From an uncultured Eubacterium sp. (GTDB lineage: Bacteria > Bacillota > Clostridia > Lachnospirales > Lachnospiraceae), in the NCBI GenBank assembly GCA_947642745.1, contig CANRTU010000029.1:1-56396 (forward strand): DNA of 56,396 nucleotides, written 5' to 3'. The stretch's first letter is position 1; each line of letters opens with the position of its first letter. The translations under genes were made by a program, and so were the position numbers. Below the pieces are notes generated by a model, which saw nothing but the letters and a program-made list of their open reading frames with translations, ran no database searches and was not told the DNA's origin. Below, piece by piece: positions 35,659 to 44,240 of the stretch.

Positions 35659-37758
35659 CTATTTTGCCAGCAGCATCATGATTTCATTGCTTCTGGCAAT
35701 AAATTTAGTCATTGCTTCCGGAGCCAGCGGATGGTTGCTGATCATCGCAAGATCGTATAACTGCTGGCAGAATGCCGGTACATGTTCTGAATCTTTATGC
35801 TCAAAGATATATTTTACGAGACTGTTATTTGCGTTTAATACAAGCGTGGTATCTCCGCCAAACATGGAAGGGTCCATTCCGCCCATTCCGCCCATGGAGT
35901 ACATTTTCATCATATCCTGCATACGGCGGCCTTCTTCAGACAGGGTGATGACAGAAGAGATGTTTTCATTTTTCAGTTTTTCCACCCGGACGGTCAGCTT
36001 GTCATTGTCCAGCGCTTTGCGGAAAGTTTCTGTCAGGGAATCTGTCTCTTCTTTTAATTCTTCTCCGGAAGTTTCTTCTTTTAATGAATCCGTCACATCT
36101 GCGTCAATGCGCATAAATTTAAATTTCTCATTGCGCCGCTCCAGCTGTGTAATAAAGGAAGAATCAATGTTGTGGTCTAAGATAACCGCATCCATGCCCT
36201 GCTCTTTGAACATGTTAATATACTGGCTCTGCTGCTGTTCATCGGTGACATAGTAGATTGTTTTGCGGGTGTCTTCTTCCGGTGTGTCATCGCTCTCACC
36301 GGTTGCGGAAGTGCCGTCCGCATTTTCTACTTCGATGGTGTCTTCGTTTTCTTTTGTGGAAGTATCAGCAGCTTCTTCGTCCGCTTTTAAGCATTCCGGC
36401 AGGGTCAGATATTTGTGATCCAGATTTTTGAACAGGATATAGTCGTTCATCTTGTCGCAGAATTTTTCATCCCGCAGACAGCCGTATTTGATAAACGGGC
36501 TGATATCGTCCCAGTATTTTTCGTAGGACTCTTTTTCCGTTTTGCACATACCGGTCAGTTTGTCCGCTACTTTTTTCGTAATATATTCCGATATCTTCTT
36601 TACAAACCCGTCGTTTTGCAGTGCGCTTCTGGAAACGTTTAACGGAAGGTCCGGACAGTCGATGACGCCTTTTAACAGCATCAGAAACTCCGGAATGACT
36701 TCTTTAATATTGTCGGCAATAAACACCTGGTTGTTGTATAATTTAATCGTGCCTTCAATGGAATCGTATTCTGTATTGATTTTTGGAAAATACAGGATAC
36801 CTTTTAAATTGAACGGGTAGTCCATGTTCAGGTGAATCCAGAATAACGGCTCCTTGTAATCGTGGAATACTTTGCGGTAAAATTCCCTGTATTCGTCGTC
36901 GGTACAGTCTTTTGGCGTTTTGCCCCACAGCGGGGTAGTGTCGTTTAATGGTACCGGGCGTTTGACGATTTTTAATTTCTCAGTGCGTGGAGAGATTTCA
37001 ACAGTTTCTTTTTCGCCGTTTTCATTTTCTTTTTCTTCGGTTTTCGCTTCTTCTATAATTGTTTCGACGACCGTATCATCGTCCCGTTTATCTGCCGGAT
37101 CAATGGTCTCATATTCTGTTTCTGCGCCTTCTTTGTTCAGATAAACCGGAATCGGCATAAAGGAGCAGTATTTTTCAATGACTTCCCGTGCACGGTATTC
37201 ATTGGAAAATTCCAGGCAGTCTTCATTCAGAAACAGGGTAATGGTAGTACCCACGCTGTCTTTTGTGCCGTCTTCCATATCAAATTCCGTGCCGCCGTCG
37301 CAGGACCAGTGAACGGCTGTCGCGCCTTCTTTATATGATAATGTGTCAATGGTCACTTCGTCCGCCACCATAAAAGCAGAGTAAAAGCCCAGTCCGAAAT
37401 GGCCGATGATCTGGTCTTCATTGGCTTTGTCCTTGTATTTTTCAAGGAAATCCGCAGCGCCGGAAAATGCGATCTGGTTGATATATTCTTCTACCTCGTC
37501 CGCTGTCATGCCAAGGCCGTTATCTGTGACAGACAGTGTCTTTTTGTCCGGGTCCACGGTTACCAGGATCTGCGGCTTGTAATCCGCCGGCAGGGAGTAT
37601 TCTCCCATCATGTCCAGTTTTTTCAGTTTGGTAATGGCGTCGCAGCCGTTGGATATTAACTCTCTGTAAAAAATGTCATGGTCGGAATACAACCATTTTT
37701 TAATAATAGGAAAAATATTTTCGCTGTTGATCGAAAGATTTCCGTGTCTGTTACTCAT
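35659..37758 (-). CDS. htpG: HSP90-family chaperone HtpG
   Basis: 699 residues. The N-terminal ATPase (1-220) has FYRELISNGCDAITKLKKLD, VTDNGLGMTADEV and IGHFGLGFYSAFMVAD; the middle domain has PLWGKTPKDCTDDEYREFYR and the catalytic-loop Arg in NVSRSALQND; the C-terminal dimer region ends the protein. Two acidic inserts (near 235-265 and 480-510) and a Gly/Met-rich stretch YSMGGMGGMDPSMFGG near 630 lengthen it beyond the E. coli protein. ATG at 37758 follows AAAAGGAGTGCATTTTC; the frame is open further upstream without a site. It is controlled by a CIRCE element and sigma-A promoter. Confidence 0.97.
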   Translation of the reverse strand: MSNRHGNLSINSENIFPIIKKWLYSDHDIFYRELISNGCDAITKLKKLDMMGEYSLPADYKPQILVTVDPDKKTLSVTDNGLGMTADEVEEYINQIAFSGAADFLEKYKDKANEDQIIGHFGLGFYSAFMVADEVTIDTLSYKEGATAVHWSCDGGTEFDMEDGTKDSVGTTITLFLNEDCLEFSNEYRAREVIEKYCSFMPIPVYLNKEGAETEYETIDPADKRDDDTVVETIIEEAKTEEKENENGEKETVEISPRTEKLKIVKRPVPLNDTTPLWGKTPKDCTDDEYREFYRKVFHDYKEPLFWIHLNMDYPFNLKGILYFPKINTEYDSIEGTIKLYNNQVFIADNIKEVIPEFLMLLKGVIDCPDLPLNVSRSALQNDGFVKKISEYITKKVADKLTGMCKTEKESYEKYWDDISPFIKYGCLRDEKFCDKMNDYILFKNLDHKYLTLPECLKADEEAADTSTKENEDTIEVENADGTSATGESDDTPEEDTRKTIYYVTDEQQQSQYINMFKEQGMDAVILDHNIDSSFITQLERRNEKFKFMRIDADVTDSLKEETSGEELKEETDSLTETFRKALDNDKLTVRVEKLKNENISSVITLSEEGRRMQDMMKMYSMGGMGGMDPSMFGGDTTLVLNANNSLVKYIFEHKDSEHVPAFCQQLYDLAMISNHPLAPEAMTKFIARSNEIMMLLAK

Positions 37759-37873
37759 GAAAATGCACTCCTTTTCTGCAAGATAATTCCCGCCATCGCC
37801 TGCGGGCAATGAACATATGTGATGGTGTACGCAAATGCCATACACGTGATATCTGTTTGTTAACCTGAATGAA

Positions 37874-37902
37874 ATAGTAATACTAATAAGAAAAAATGTC
37901 AA
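37874..37902 (-). promoter_or_regulatory. Sigma-A promoter of htpG
   Basis: On the minus strand TTGACA (complement of 37897-37902), exactly 17 bp, then TACTAT (complement of 37874-37879). It gives a leader of about 110 bases to the htpG start. Confidence 0.8.
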
Positions 37903-37909
37903 TAGAAAA

Positions 37910-37936
37910 TCAGCACTCTTTTAAAGCGAGTGCTAA
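37910..37936. promoter_or_regulatory. CIRCE operator (HrcA site)
   Basis: TCAGCACTC - 9 bases - GAGTGCTAA matches the CIRCE consensus TTAGCACTC-N9-GAGTGCTAA with one mismatch. It lies 7 bp upstream of the htpG -35, rather than overlapping the transcription start as usual, and stands in the divergent region shared with the FkbH cassette. Confidence 0.9.
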
Positions 37937-38012
37937 CAATCTGCCGGAAACGCTTGTTTTACTGGGGTTTGTGAAATTCTTAAAATTTTATAAATTTAAT
38001 GACAGCTTACAC

Positions 38013-38048
38013 TTGACAAAATCCCCAGGGGGGGGGGTAAACTATGAT
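38013..38048 (+). promoter_or_regulatory. Promoter with poly-G spacer (tract 5, G10) for the FkbH cassette
   Basis: TTGACA, a perfect -35, lies at 38013-38018. Ten Gs fill 38028-38037, directly followed by TAAACT (38038-38043, 4 of 6 to TATAAT) and TATGAT (38043-38048). Spacing to TAAACT is 19 bp at G10 and would be the optimal 17 bp at G8. This is the layout of phase-variable promoters such as porA of Neisseria meningitidis. Which -10 is used is not known. Confidence 0.75.
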
Positions 38049-38088
38049 GGATGTTTTTATACATATAATTGTACAGGGAGAGAAAGCA

Positions 38089-39864
38089 ATGCGGGAATTA
38101 GAATATCCGTTTGATGGAAAGATGATCCTTCGCAAAAGGAAAGCGATCCGCAAAAAGCTGTCAGGCCAGCCCGGTCTCACAGAGAAAAGGATTGCGATAC
38201 TGGGGGGATCCACCACCCATGATGTCCGGGAAATTCTGGAGTTATTTTTGATGAATTACGGAATCCGGCCGGTATTTTATGAGTCGGAATACGCACAGTA
38301 CTGGCAGGATGTAATGTTCGATCAGGAAGCGTTTGTGAGTTTTAAGCCACAGCTTGTTTATATCCATACTTCCTGCCGCAATATTATGGCATTTCCGGAT
38401 TTCGCATGTACGAAACAGGAGGCGGATCAGCTCCTGGACAGGCAGTACCAGCATTTTGAAGTGATGTGGGAAAAACTGGAAAAACAGTATCATTGTCCGG
38501 TGATCCAGAACAATTTTGAATATCCGTTTTTCAGATTGTGCGGCAACCAGGATGCGGTGCGGCCGGATGGAAGGGTGCGTTTCGTTGCGGAGTTAAACCG
38601 GAAATTCAGTGCGTATGCCGAAAACCACAGCCAGTTTTTTATTAATGATATTAATTATCAGTCCGCTGATTATGGATTAAGAGAATGGTCAGATCCATAT
38701 TACTGGTATATGTATAAATATGCCCTGTGTCCGGAGGCGGTTCCGGCGCTGGCGTTCCAGCTGGCGAATATGATCAGGTCTTTGTCCGGAAAGAACAAAA
38801 AAGCGCTGGCGCTGGATCTGGACAATACGCTCTGGGGCGGTATTGTAGGAGACGACGGGGCGGACAATCTGGAACTGGGACGGGAGACGCCGCGGGGCGA
38901 AGCTTATACAGAGTTTCAACAGTATTTAAAGGAATTAAAAAACAGGGGTGTGCTGTTGAATGTGCTGTCCAAAAATGACAGGGAAAATGCCCTGGCGGGA
39001 ATGGAGCATCCGCAGATGATCTTAAAACCGGATGATTTTGTGGAAATCAGGGCGGACTGGGAGCCAAAGAGCCAGAACCTGCTGCGTATGGCGGAGGATT
39101 TGTCACTGCTTGCGGAGTCTTTTGTGTTTGTGGATGACAATCCTGCGGAACGCACACTGGTCAGACAGCAGGCGCCGGATGCGGCAGTGGCGGAAATGAT
39201 CCGGCCGGAGCATTATATTTGCGCCATTGACCGGGCGGGTTATTTTGAGACTACTTATGTATCCACAGAAGACACAAAGCGCACGGATATGTACCGGGAC
39301 AACAGAAAGCGGGCCACGATGAGGCAGTCCTGCGCCAGCTATGAGGAATATCTGCTGTCTTTACAGATGCGGGCGCACATTAAGCCCTTTGAACCGGTGT
39401 ATCTTGCCAGGATAGCACAGCTGACCAATAAGAGCAACCAGTTTAACCTGACGACCAGACGCTATACGCTGGATGAAATCACACAGACGGCTTCCAGCGA
39501 CCGGTATCTGACCCTGTACGGCAGGCTGGAGGACTGTTTCGGGGACAATGGCATTGTATCGGTAATTATTGGTGAAAAAAACGGCGGGACACTGGATATT
39601 ATATTGTGGCTGATGAGCTGCCGTGTATTAAAAAGGGATATGGAATATGCCATGATGGACACGCTGGCGCGGCAATGCGAAGAGTCCGGCATCCGGCGCA
39701 TATGCGGATATTATTATCCTACCGCCAAAAATGGTATGGTAAAAGAGTTTTACAAGACGATGGGCTTTGAAAAAATATCCGGGGACGATAAGGGAAATAC
39801 TGTCTGGGAACTGGTTCCGGGCAGGGGATATACACCAAAAAACCGGGTCATCCGTATGATGTAA
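38089..39864 (+). CDS. FkbH-like HAD-IIIC protein (predicted glyceryl-ACP loading enzyme)
   Basis: 591 residues. An N-terminal SGNH-like part (RIAILGGSTTHDVREILELF) is followed by the HAD-IIIC/FkbH domain: KKALALDLDNTLWGGIVGDD (about 240-260, nucleophile Asp), LLNVLSKNDRENAL and FVFVDDNPAERTLVR, then a GNAT-like C-terminal region (TNKSNQFNLTTRRY). FkbH enzymes take 1,3-bisphosphoglycerate, dephosphorylate it and load D-glyceryl onto an acyl carrier protein in polyketide pathways; the ACP gene follows directly. Start ATG 38089 lies behind AGGGAGAGAAAGCA; a frame open from 38044 begins inside the promoter and is not used here. First gene of a five-gene run. Confidence 0.88.
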   Translation: MRELEYPFDGKMILRKRKAIRKKLSGQPGLTEKRIAILGGSTTHDVREILELFLMNYGIRPVFYESEYAQYWQDVMFDQEAFVSFKPQLVYIHTSCRNIMAFPDFACTKQEADQLLDRQYQHFEVMWEKLEKQYHCPVIQNNFEYPFFRLCGNQDAVRPDGRVRFVAELNRKFSAYAENHSQFFINDINYQSADYGLREWSDPYYWYMYKYALCPEAVPALAFQLANMIRSLSGKNKKALALDLDNTLWGGIVGDDGADNLELGRETPRGEAYTEFQQYLKELKNRGVLLNVLSKNDRENALAGMEHPQMILKPDDFVEIRADWEPKSQNLLRMAEDLSLLAESFVFVDDNPAERTLVRQQAPDAAVAEMIRPEHYICAIDRAGYFETTYVSTEDTKRTDMYRDNRKRATMRQSCASYEEYLLSLQMRAHIKPFEPVYLARIAQLTNKSNQFNLTTRRYTLDEITQTASSDRYLTLYGRLEDCFGDNGIVSVIIGEKNGGTLDIILWLMSCRVLKRDMEYAMMDTLARQCEESGIRRICGYYYPTAKNGMVKEFYKTMGFEKISGDDKGNTVWELVPGRGYTPKNRVIRMM

Positions 39865-39909
39865 CCGGACTGACAGGAATACATATATTTTACAGAAAGG
39901 CTGGATGAT

Positions 39910-40155
39910 ATGATGAAAAGAGAAGAAATTTTTACGAAACTGACAGAAGTATTTCAGGATGTATTTGACGATGAGACGCTGACGCTCTCAGATGAAACAA
40001 CGGCGAAGGACATAGAAGACTGGGATTCCCTGACTCATATTACGCTGCTGTCTTCGGTAGAAGATGAATTTGGCGTCAGGTTTGACATGAAAGCTGTCCA
40101 GGGGCTGAAAAATGTGGGCGCCATGGTGGATCTGATCGGGGAACTGACGGCATGA
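39910..40155 (+). CDS. Acyl carrier protein
   Basis: 81 residues; ATAKDIEDWDSLTHITLLSS carries the phosphopantetheine-attachment Ser (about residue 40) in the DSL motif, between the usual helices (EEIFTKLTEVFQDVF; FDMKAVQGLKNVGAMVDLI). It is a dedicated carrier of the DltC/FkbJ type rather than the fatty-acid ACP, because it is embedded between the FkbH and MBOAT genes. ATG 39910 is followed by a second ATG; AAAGG lies upstream. Its stop overlaps the next start (ATGA). Confidence 0.93.
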   Translation: MMKREEIFTKLTEVFQDVFDDETLTLSDETTAKDIEDWDSLTHITLLSSVEDEFGVRFDMKAVQGLKNVGAMVDLIGELTA

Positions 40156-40553
40156 TGAATGTCCATCACATAGGATATCTGGTAAAACAGATCGACAAAG
40201 CGGCAGAAAAATTCCAGATGCTTGGGTATGTGAAACTGGGAGAAACGGTGTATGATTCTTTCAGGGATGTACAGATACAGTTTCTGGAAAAAGACGGATA
40301 CCGGATTGAGCTGGTCAGCCCTGTCTCAGAAAAGTCCGTGGTATTCCGGTTATTGAAAAAATATAAAAATATGCCATATCATATCTGCTACGAAGCGGAA
40401 GACTTTGAAAGAGATATGAAACAGCTGCAGGCAGACGGATTTCTGAAAATAGACGAGCCATGTCCGGCTCCTGCCATCGGAGGGCGCAGAGTCTGTTTTC
40501 TGGCCAGTGCGGTGATGGGAATGGTGGAAATTGTGGAAGAGGTGAACGGATGA
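40152..40553 (+). CDS. VOC-superfamily (glyoxalase-like) protein
   Basis: 133 residues with two beta-alpha-beta-beta-beta modules. NVHHIGYLVKQIDKAAEKFQ begins the fold with a metal-ligand His, FLEKDGYRIELVSP supplies the Glu ligand, PYHICYEAEDFERDMKQLQ the second His, and MGMVEIVEEV the second Glu, the set seen in methylmalonyl-CoA epimerase-type VOC proteins. In this cassette it could epimerise or isomerise the ACP-bound acyl group. Overlaps both neighbours by 4 bp (ATGA), so translation is coupled. Confidence 0.85.
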   Translation: MMNVHHIGYLVKQIDKAAEKFQMLGYVKLGETVYDSFRDVQIQFLEKDGYRIELVSPVSEKSVVFRLLKKYKNMPYHICYEAEDFERDMKQLQADGFLKIDEPCPAPAIGGRRVCFLASAVMGMVEIVEEVNG

Positions 40554-42088
40554 GCCTGACATCGTTTCATTTTTTCTGTTTTTTCGGCGTCTCCCTGGCA
40601 GTATATTATCTGGCGCCCCGGAAATACCAGTGGTATGTGCTGCTGGCGTTCAGTGCGTATTTTTTCCTGCGGTCGTCTGACTGGACGTGCGGGATTTATT
40701 TTGTGCTGAATGTGGCCGCATCCTCGTACAGTGCGTGGCAGTGCGCAAAGGCGAAGGAACAGGGCAGAGAGAAAGCGGCTAAGACGATGATGCTGGCCGG
40801 GCTGGCGGTGAATGTGGCGATACTGGCTGTACTTAAATACAGCCATTTTGCCGTTTACAACTGGAATATTCTTATGAGCCGCCTGGGAAGCGGCTGGTAT
40901 CTGGAGGAGCCTTCCCTGTCCGCGCCTGTAGGAATCAGTTTTTATACACTGATGAGTATAGGATATATTCTGGATGTTTACTGGGGGATGGCCAGACCGG
41001 AGAAAAATCCCCTTAAAATGGCGCTGTTTACCGGCTATTATCCACAGATGACATCAGGCCCTGTTTCCAGGTTTGAAGAGGTAAAACAGCAGCTGTTTGC
41101 CGGATGCGGGTTTCGCTATGAAAACCTGGCCCTGGGACTGCAGCGGATTTTGTGGGGGCTGTTTAAAAAACTGGTTCTTTCCTCAAGGGCAGCGGTGGTG
41201 CCGGATGTGGTATATGCGGACCCGGAGGCCTATACCGGACTGTACGTATGGGCGGCGGCCTTTCTGTTTATGCTGCAGCTGTATACGGATTTTTCAGGAT
41301 GTATGGATATTGTGCTGGGAGCGTCCCAGTGTTATGGGATTAAGCTTCCGGAAAATTTCCGCACGCCGTTTTTTTCCAGAAGCGTGCAGGAATACTGGCA
41401 GCGGTGGCATATTACCCTGGGAGAATGGCTCCGGTCTTATATACTGTTTCCGGTGTTAAGGTCCCGTGGGTTTGGCAGGATGGGGAAATGGCTGAAGCTG
41501 CATGTGAGTAAAAAAGCGTCCAGACAGCTGCCGTCCTGGCTGGGTATGCTGATCGTATGGCTTTTGATCGGGCTGTGGCATGGCGGCGCCTGGAAATACA
41601 TACTGGGCATGGGCCTGTGGTTTTTTGGCTGTATTGTGGCCGCACAGGCGCTGGAACCATTTTTTATAAAGTTAACAGGCTGGTGCGGTATTGACAGGGA
41701 GTGTTTTGGCTATCGTTTTTTCCAGTCGGTAAGGGTCTTTTTCCTGGTATCCGTGGGAAACATGTTTTTCCGTCTGGGCGGAATGAGCGCAGTCTGGACG
41801 GAAATCCGGGCCGGATTGTCGGAGTTTAATCCCTGGATTTTCTTTGGCCAGGATTTTGTAAATATGGGGCTGACTTACAGGGATCAGAATATTCTGGTTT
41901 TTGGCGTGCTCTGTCTGGTAATTGTGGCAGCGCTGCAGGAAAAGTATGTACATGCAAGGCTGTGGATGCAAAAGCAGTTTCTGCCGTTCAGGTGGCTTGT
42001 ATGGCTGTTTCTGTCTGTTTTTACGCTGATTTATGGTACCTATGGTCCGGGATATGATGCGGCGGAATTTATTTACCGGGGATTCTGA
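40550..42088 (+). CDS. MBOAT-family membrane O-acyltransferase (DltB/AlgI-like)
   Basis: 512 residues with about eleven membrane segments. Family marks are SAPVGISFYTLMSIGYILDVY, GYYPQMTSGPVSRFEEVKQQ, DFSGCMDIVLGASQCYGIKL, EYWQRWHITLGEWLRSYI and the catalytic His in GLWHGGAWKYILG (about residue 344). Such proteins carry acyl groups from a cytoplasmic thioester across the membrane to polysaccharide, as DltB does for D-alanine on teichoic acid and AlgI for acetate on alginate. Here the donor should be the dedicated ACP encoded two genes upstream. Start ATG 40550 overlaps the VOC gene. Confidence 0.92.
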   Translation: MSLTSFHFFCFFGVSLAVYYLAPRKYQWYVLLAFSAYFFLRSSDWTCGIYFVLNVAASSYSAWQCAKAKEQGREKAAKTMMLAGLAVNVAILAVLKYSHFAVYNWNILMSRLGSGWYLEEPSLSAPVGISFYTLMSIGYILDVYWGMARPEKNPLKMALFTGYYPQMTSGPVSRFEEVKQQLFAGCGFRYENLALGLQRILWGLFKKLVLSSRAAVVPDVVYADPEAYTGLYVWAAAFLFMLQLYTDFSGCMDIVLGASQCYGIKLPENFRTPFFSRSVQEYWQRWHITLGEWLRSYILFPVLRSRGFGRMGKWLKLHVSKKASRQLPSWLGMLIVWLLIGLWHGGAWKYILGMGLWFFGCIVAAQALEPFFIKLTGWCGIDRECFGYRFFQSVRVFFLVSVGNMFFRLGGMSAVWTEIRAGLSEFNPWIFFGQDFVNMGLTYRDQNILVFGVLCLVIVAALQEKYVHARLWMQKQFLPFRWLVWLFLSVFTLIYGTYGPGYDAAEFIYRGF

Positions 42089-42233
42089 AAGCGGACAGGA
42101 TGGCGGATGGACGGGAGTTATCCGGCGATGAAAGCGGGCGGCGGGCCCGTTTTTGCCGGATGATGTCTCACTTTATGGGAAGGTGATCAGTAAGTATCAC
42201 ATGAGGAAAGCTTTAAATGTAGTGGAGGAAGCG

Positions 42234-43748
42234 ATGAGAAGCAGGATAAAAAACCTGGCTGCGGCACTGGTCTTTCTTATACTGATTGGGAAAGCGGCCA
42301 TATCAGTAACCTGCCTGTTCCGGAACACAGGTTATGACAGGCTGCATATCATAGGAATGTATGAGGAAGGGCCTCTGGATATGGTATATGTGGGCGGCAG
42401 TTCCACCTTTGTATACTGGCAGCCGTTAAAAGCGTGGAAAGATAAAGGATTTACGTCTTATTCTTACGCTACGAATTCCCTGGAAGCGGACGGGACTCTT
42501 TATTATATGAAAGAGGCGCTAAAAACCCACCGGCCGCAGATGTTTGTGGTGGAACTGCGCAGTTTTGCCGGAATCGGGACGGACGTGTATGAAGGCGGTA
42601 TGCGCAACGGGACAGACAGTATGGATTTCACATCCTGGAACAGGTGGGCGTATTTATATGATTATCTGGGAAAGAGAAACATCCCGCCGGAAGTGGATGA
42701 ACTTTCCTGCTACCTGGATCTGATGAAATATCATACAAATACGGGGAATCTGGCTTCTCCCACTGCCTGGGAATATATGGATAACCGGGGGGAATGTGTA
42801 AATAAGGGATGGGAGTGGATCGACGCCTGGAGTGAAGTGGACCGGCCGGTGAATTTCAGAACCGCAAAACGGACGGAGCTGGATGAAAGGACAAGGGAAA
42901 TACTGGTAAAGCTGCTGGATTTTTGCCAGTCGCAGAAACTGGAAGTCTTATTTGTGCTTTCGCCCTATTGTTTCGTGACACAGGATACGGAAGCGCTCTT
43001 TAATACAGTTGGAGATATGGTGGACTCTTATGGATACCGTTTTCTGAATACCAATCACTGTTATCAGGAAATGAAGCTGGATTTTACCAGGGATTTTTAT
43101 AACGGCGGACATGTGAATCTGTTTGGAGCGGAAAAGTATACTGCGTTTCTGCAAAATTACCTGGAGGAAAATTATGGTCTGCCGGATCACAGGTCAGAAG
43201 CGGCGTATGAAAGCTGGAATGATGAGTACGAACGGTTTGCCCTGGAAGAAGCGGAGCATAAACAGACCGTTGAAGATATGATCGCCGCAGGTAAAAAGAA
43301 CAGAGAACTTGCGGCAAAAATGCGTGCCTGTGATGACTTCGCCCAATGGGAGGCGCTGGCGGAACATACGGGCTTTACGGTATTCGTTGCGCAAAGAGGC
43401 ACGACGCCTGATGCAAAAGACGCCATAGAAAAAGGGATACTAAACAGATGGCAGCTTGGCGCCGGAGAAAAAAATGCCCTGCGGGTTCTGTGCGGCGTAT
43501 CGGTCCAGTATTCAAACGCACAGGATCAGGCGGCTTCCTATGCAGGCAGTGTGGGAAATTTTAACAAGGCGGAGTATGTGATAGGAACGGACGAAACGAA
43601 GGCGTCCGTGCGTATTTCAGATCAGGAAACAAGTATAAACCGGGACGGCATCCATGTGGCAGTCATTGATAACTATTCCCTGGAAGTGGTGGATTCTCTA
43701 AATCTTACCTGTCGTAATGGAAAAATGGCGCTTTCCCGCCAGCCGTGA
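42234..43748 (+). CDS. Membrane-anchored SGNH/DltD-like protein
   Basis: 504 residues. One N-terminal membrane anchor (NLAAALVFLILIGKAAISV, residues 6-24) and then an extracytoplasmic SGNH-type domain: DMVYVGGSSTFVYWQPLKAW with the Ser, MFVVELRSF, VLFVLSPYCF, and FYNGGHVNLFGAEKYT with the catalytic Asp/His region. This resembles DltD and AlgJ/AlgX, which complete acyl transfer outside the cell. ATG 42234 follows GGAGG by 5 bases; ATG 42201 and 42153 are in frame upstream. The C-terminal 130 residues form a separate domain of unknown role. Last gene of the cassette, before a strong terminator. Confidence 0.82.
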   Translation: MRSRIKNLAAALVFLILIGKAAISVTCLFRNTGYDRLHIIGMYEEGPLDMVYVGGSSTFVYWQPLKAWKDKGFTSYSYATNSLEADGTLYYMKEALKTHRPQMFVVELRSFAGIGTDVYEGGMRNGTDSMDFTSWNRWAYLYDYLGKRNIPPEVDELSCYLDLMKYHTNTGNLASPTAWEYMDNRGECVNKGWEWIDAWSEVDRPVNFRTAKRTELDERTREILVKLLDFCQSQKLEVLFVLSPYCFVTQDTEALFNTVGDMVDSYGYRFLNTNHCYQEMKLDFTRDFYNGGHVNLFGAEKYTAFLQNYLEENYGLPDHRSEAAYESWNDEYERFALEEAEHKQTVEDMIAAGKKNRELAAKMRACDDFAQWEALAEHTGFTVFVAQRGTTPDAKDAIEKGILNRWQLGAGEKNALRVLCGVSVQYSNAQDQAASYAGSVGNFNKAEYVIGTDETKASVRISDQETSINRDGIHVAVIDNYSLEVVDSLNLTCRNGKMALSRQP

Positions 43749-43785
43749 TTTGTGATGGCGGATGGAATGGCGCTGCGCAGACGAA

Positions 43786-43822
43786 AACGGCTGCCCCCTG
43801 GGGGCAGCCGTTGTGTTTTAGT
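43786..43822. terminator. Strong intrinsic terminator of the acylation cassette
   Basis: AACGGCTGCCCC pairs with GGGGCAGCCGTT (12 bp, 43786-43812) over a tiny loop, followed by GTGTTTTAG. On the minus strand the preceding bases CCTTACAG are not T-rich, so it serves mainly the plus strand. Confidence 0.85.
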
Positions 43823-43836
43823 ATTACATGTATCAG

Positions 43837-44064
43837 TCAGATTCTGTCGCTGTAAGGTAATGACTTTATATATGTTTCCATATATCCGAAATCCGGCATA
43901 CCATCATTCTTACATGGCAGTCTGAGAGTAGTTTCTTTCATTTTTTCCAGGGTCCATTTTCTGCCATAACCGAAGCGGTATTTATTTGCCTTTATAACAG
44001 TTATGAAGAACATGGCTATATATTTATTCAGCTTCCAGAAATCTTTTGCATATAATACATTCAC
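43837..44064 (-). pseudogene. Restriction specificity (S-like) C-terminal fragment
   Basis: About 75 codons: LNKYIAMFFITVIKANKYRF, YGRKWTLEKMKETTLRLPCK and MPDFGYMETYIKSLPYS, the pattern found at the end of type I S subunits and related type IIG recognition domains. The frame stays open to about 44125 upstream without a start, and all earlier parts are missing. It is the scar of a lost restriction-modification locus. Confidence 0.6.
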
Positions 44065-44240
44065 ATCGTCTGATGCCCGGAATGGCTTAAAGAGCCGGGG
44101 AATGAAGCAGCTTATGGTGAATTAGATGTAATCAAAAGAGAAAGGAAAAGCACAGTCCGGAAAAAGAGGCAGATTAGTCAGGAAATATTTGCGGTATTTC
44201 AATGAAACTGATATAATCAGGATGTACATAGAACTTTTAC

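Noticed and set aside
35564..36253. Plus-strand ORF of 229 codons
   Set aside because: Antisense shadow of the htpG 3 prime end.
12172..38037. Poly-G tracts as pure sequencing errors
   Set aside because: Homopolymer miscounts could change a length by one, but cannot create five runs of 8-11 Gs confined to glycan genes. The lengths themselves, and so the on/off calls, do remain uncertain.
5850..42794. G6 runs (5850, 12562, 34107, 38202, 42787) as further phase-variation tracts
   Set aside because: Too short to be reliably mutable and, apart from the one in a dead transposase, not associated with a frame change.
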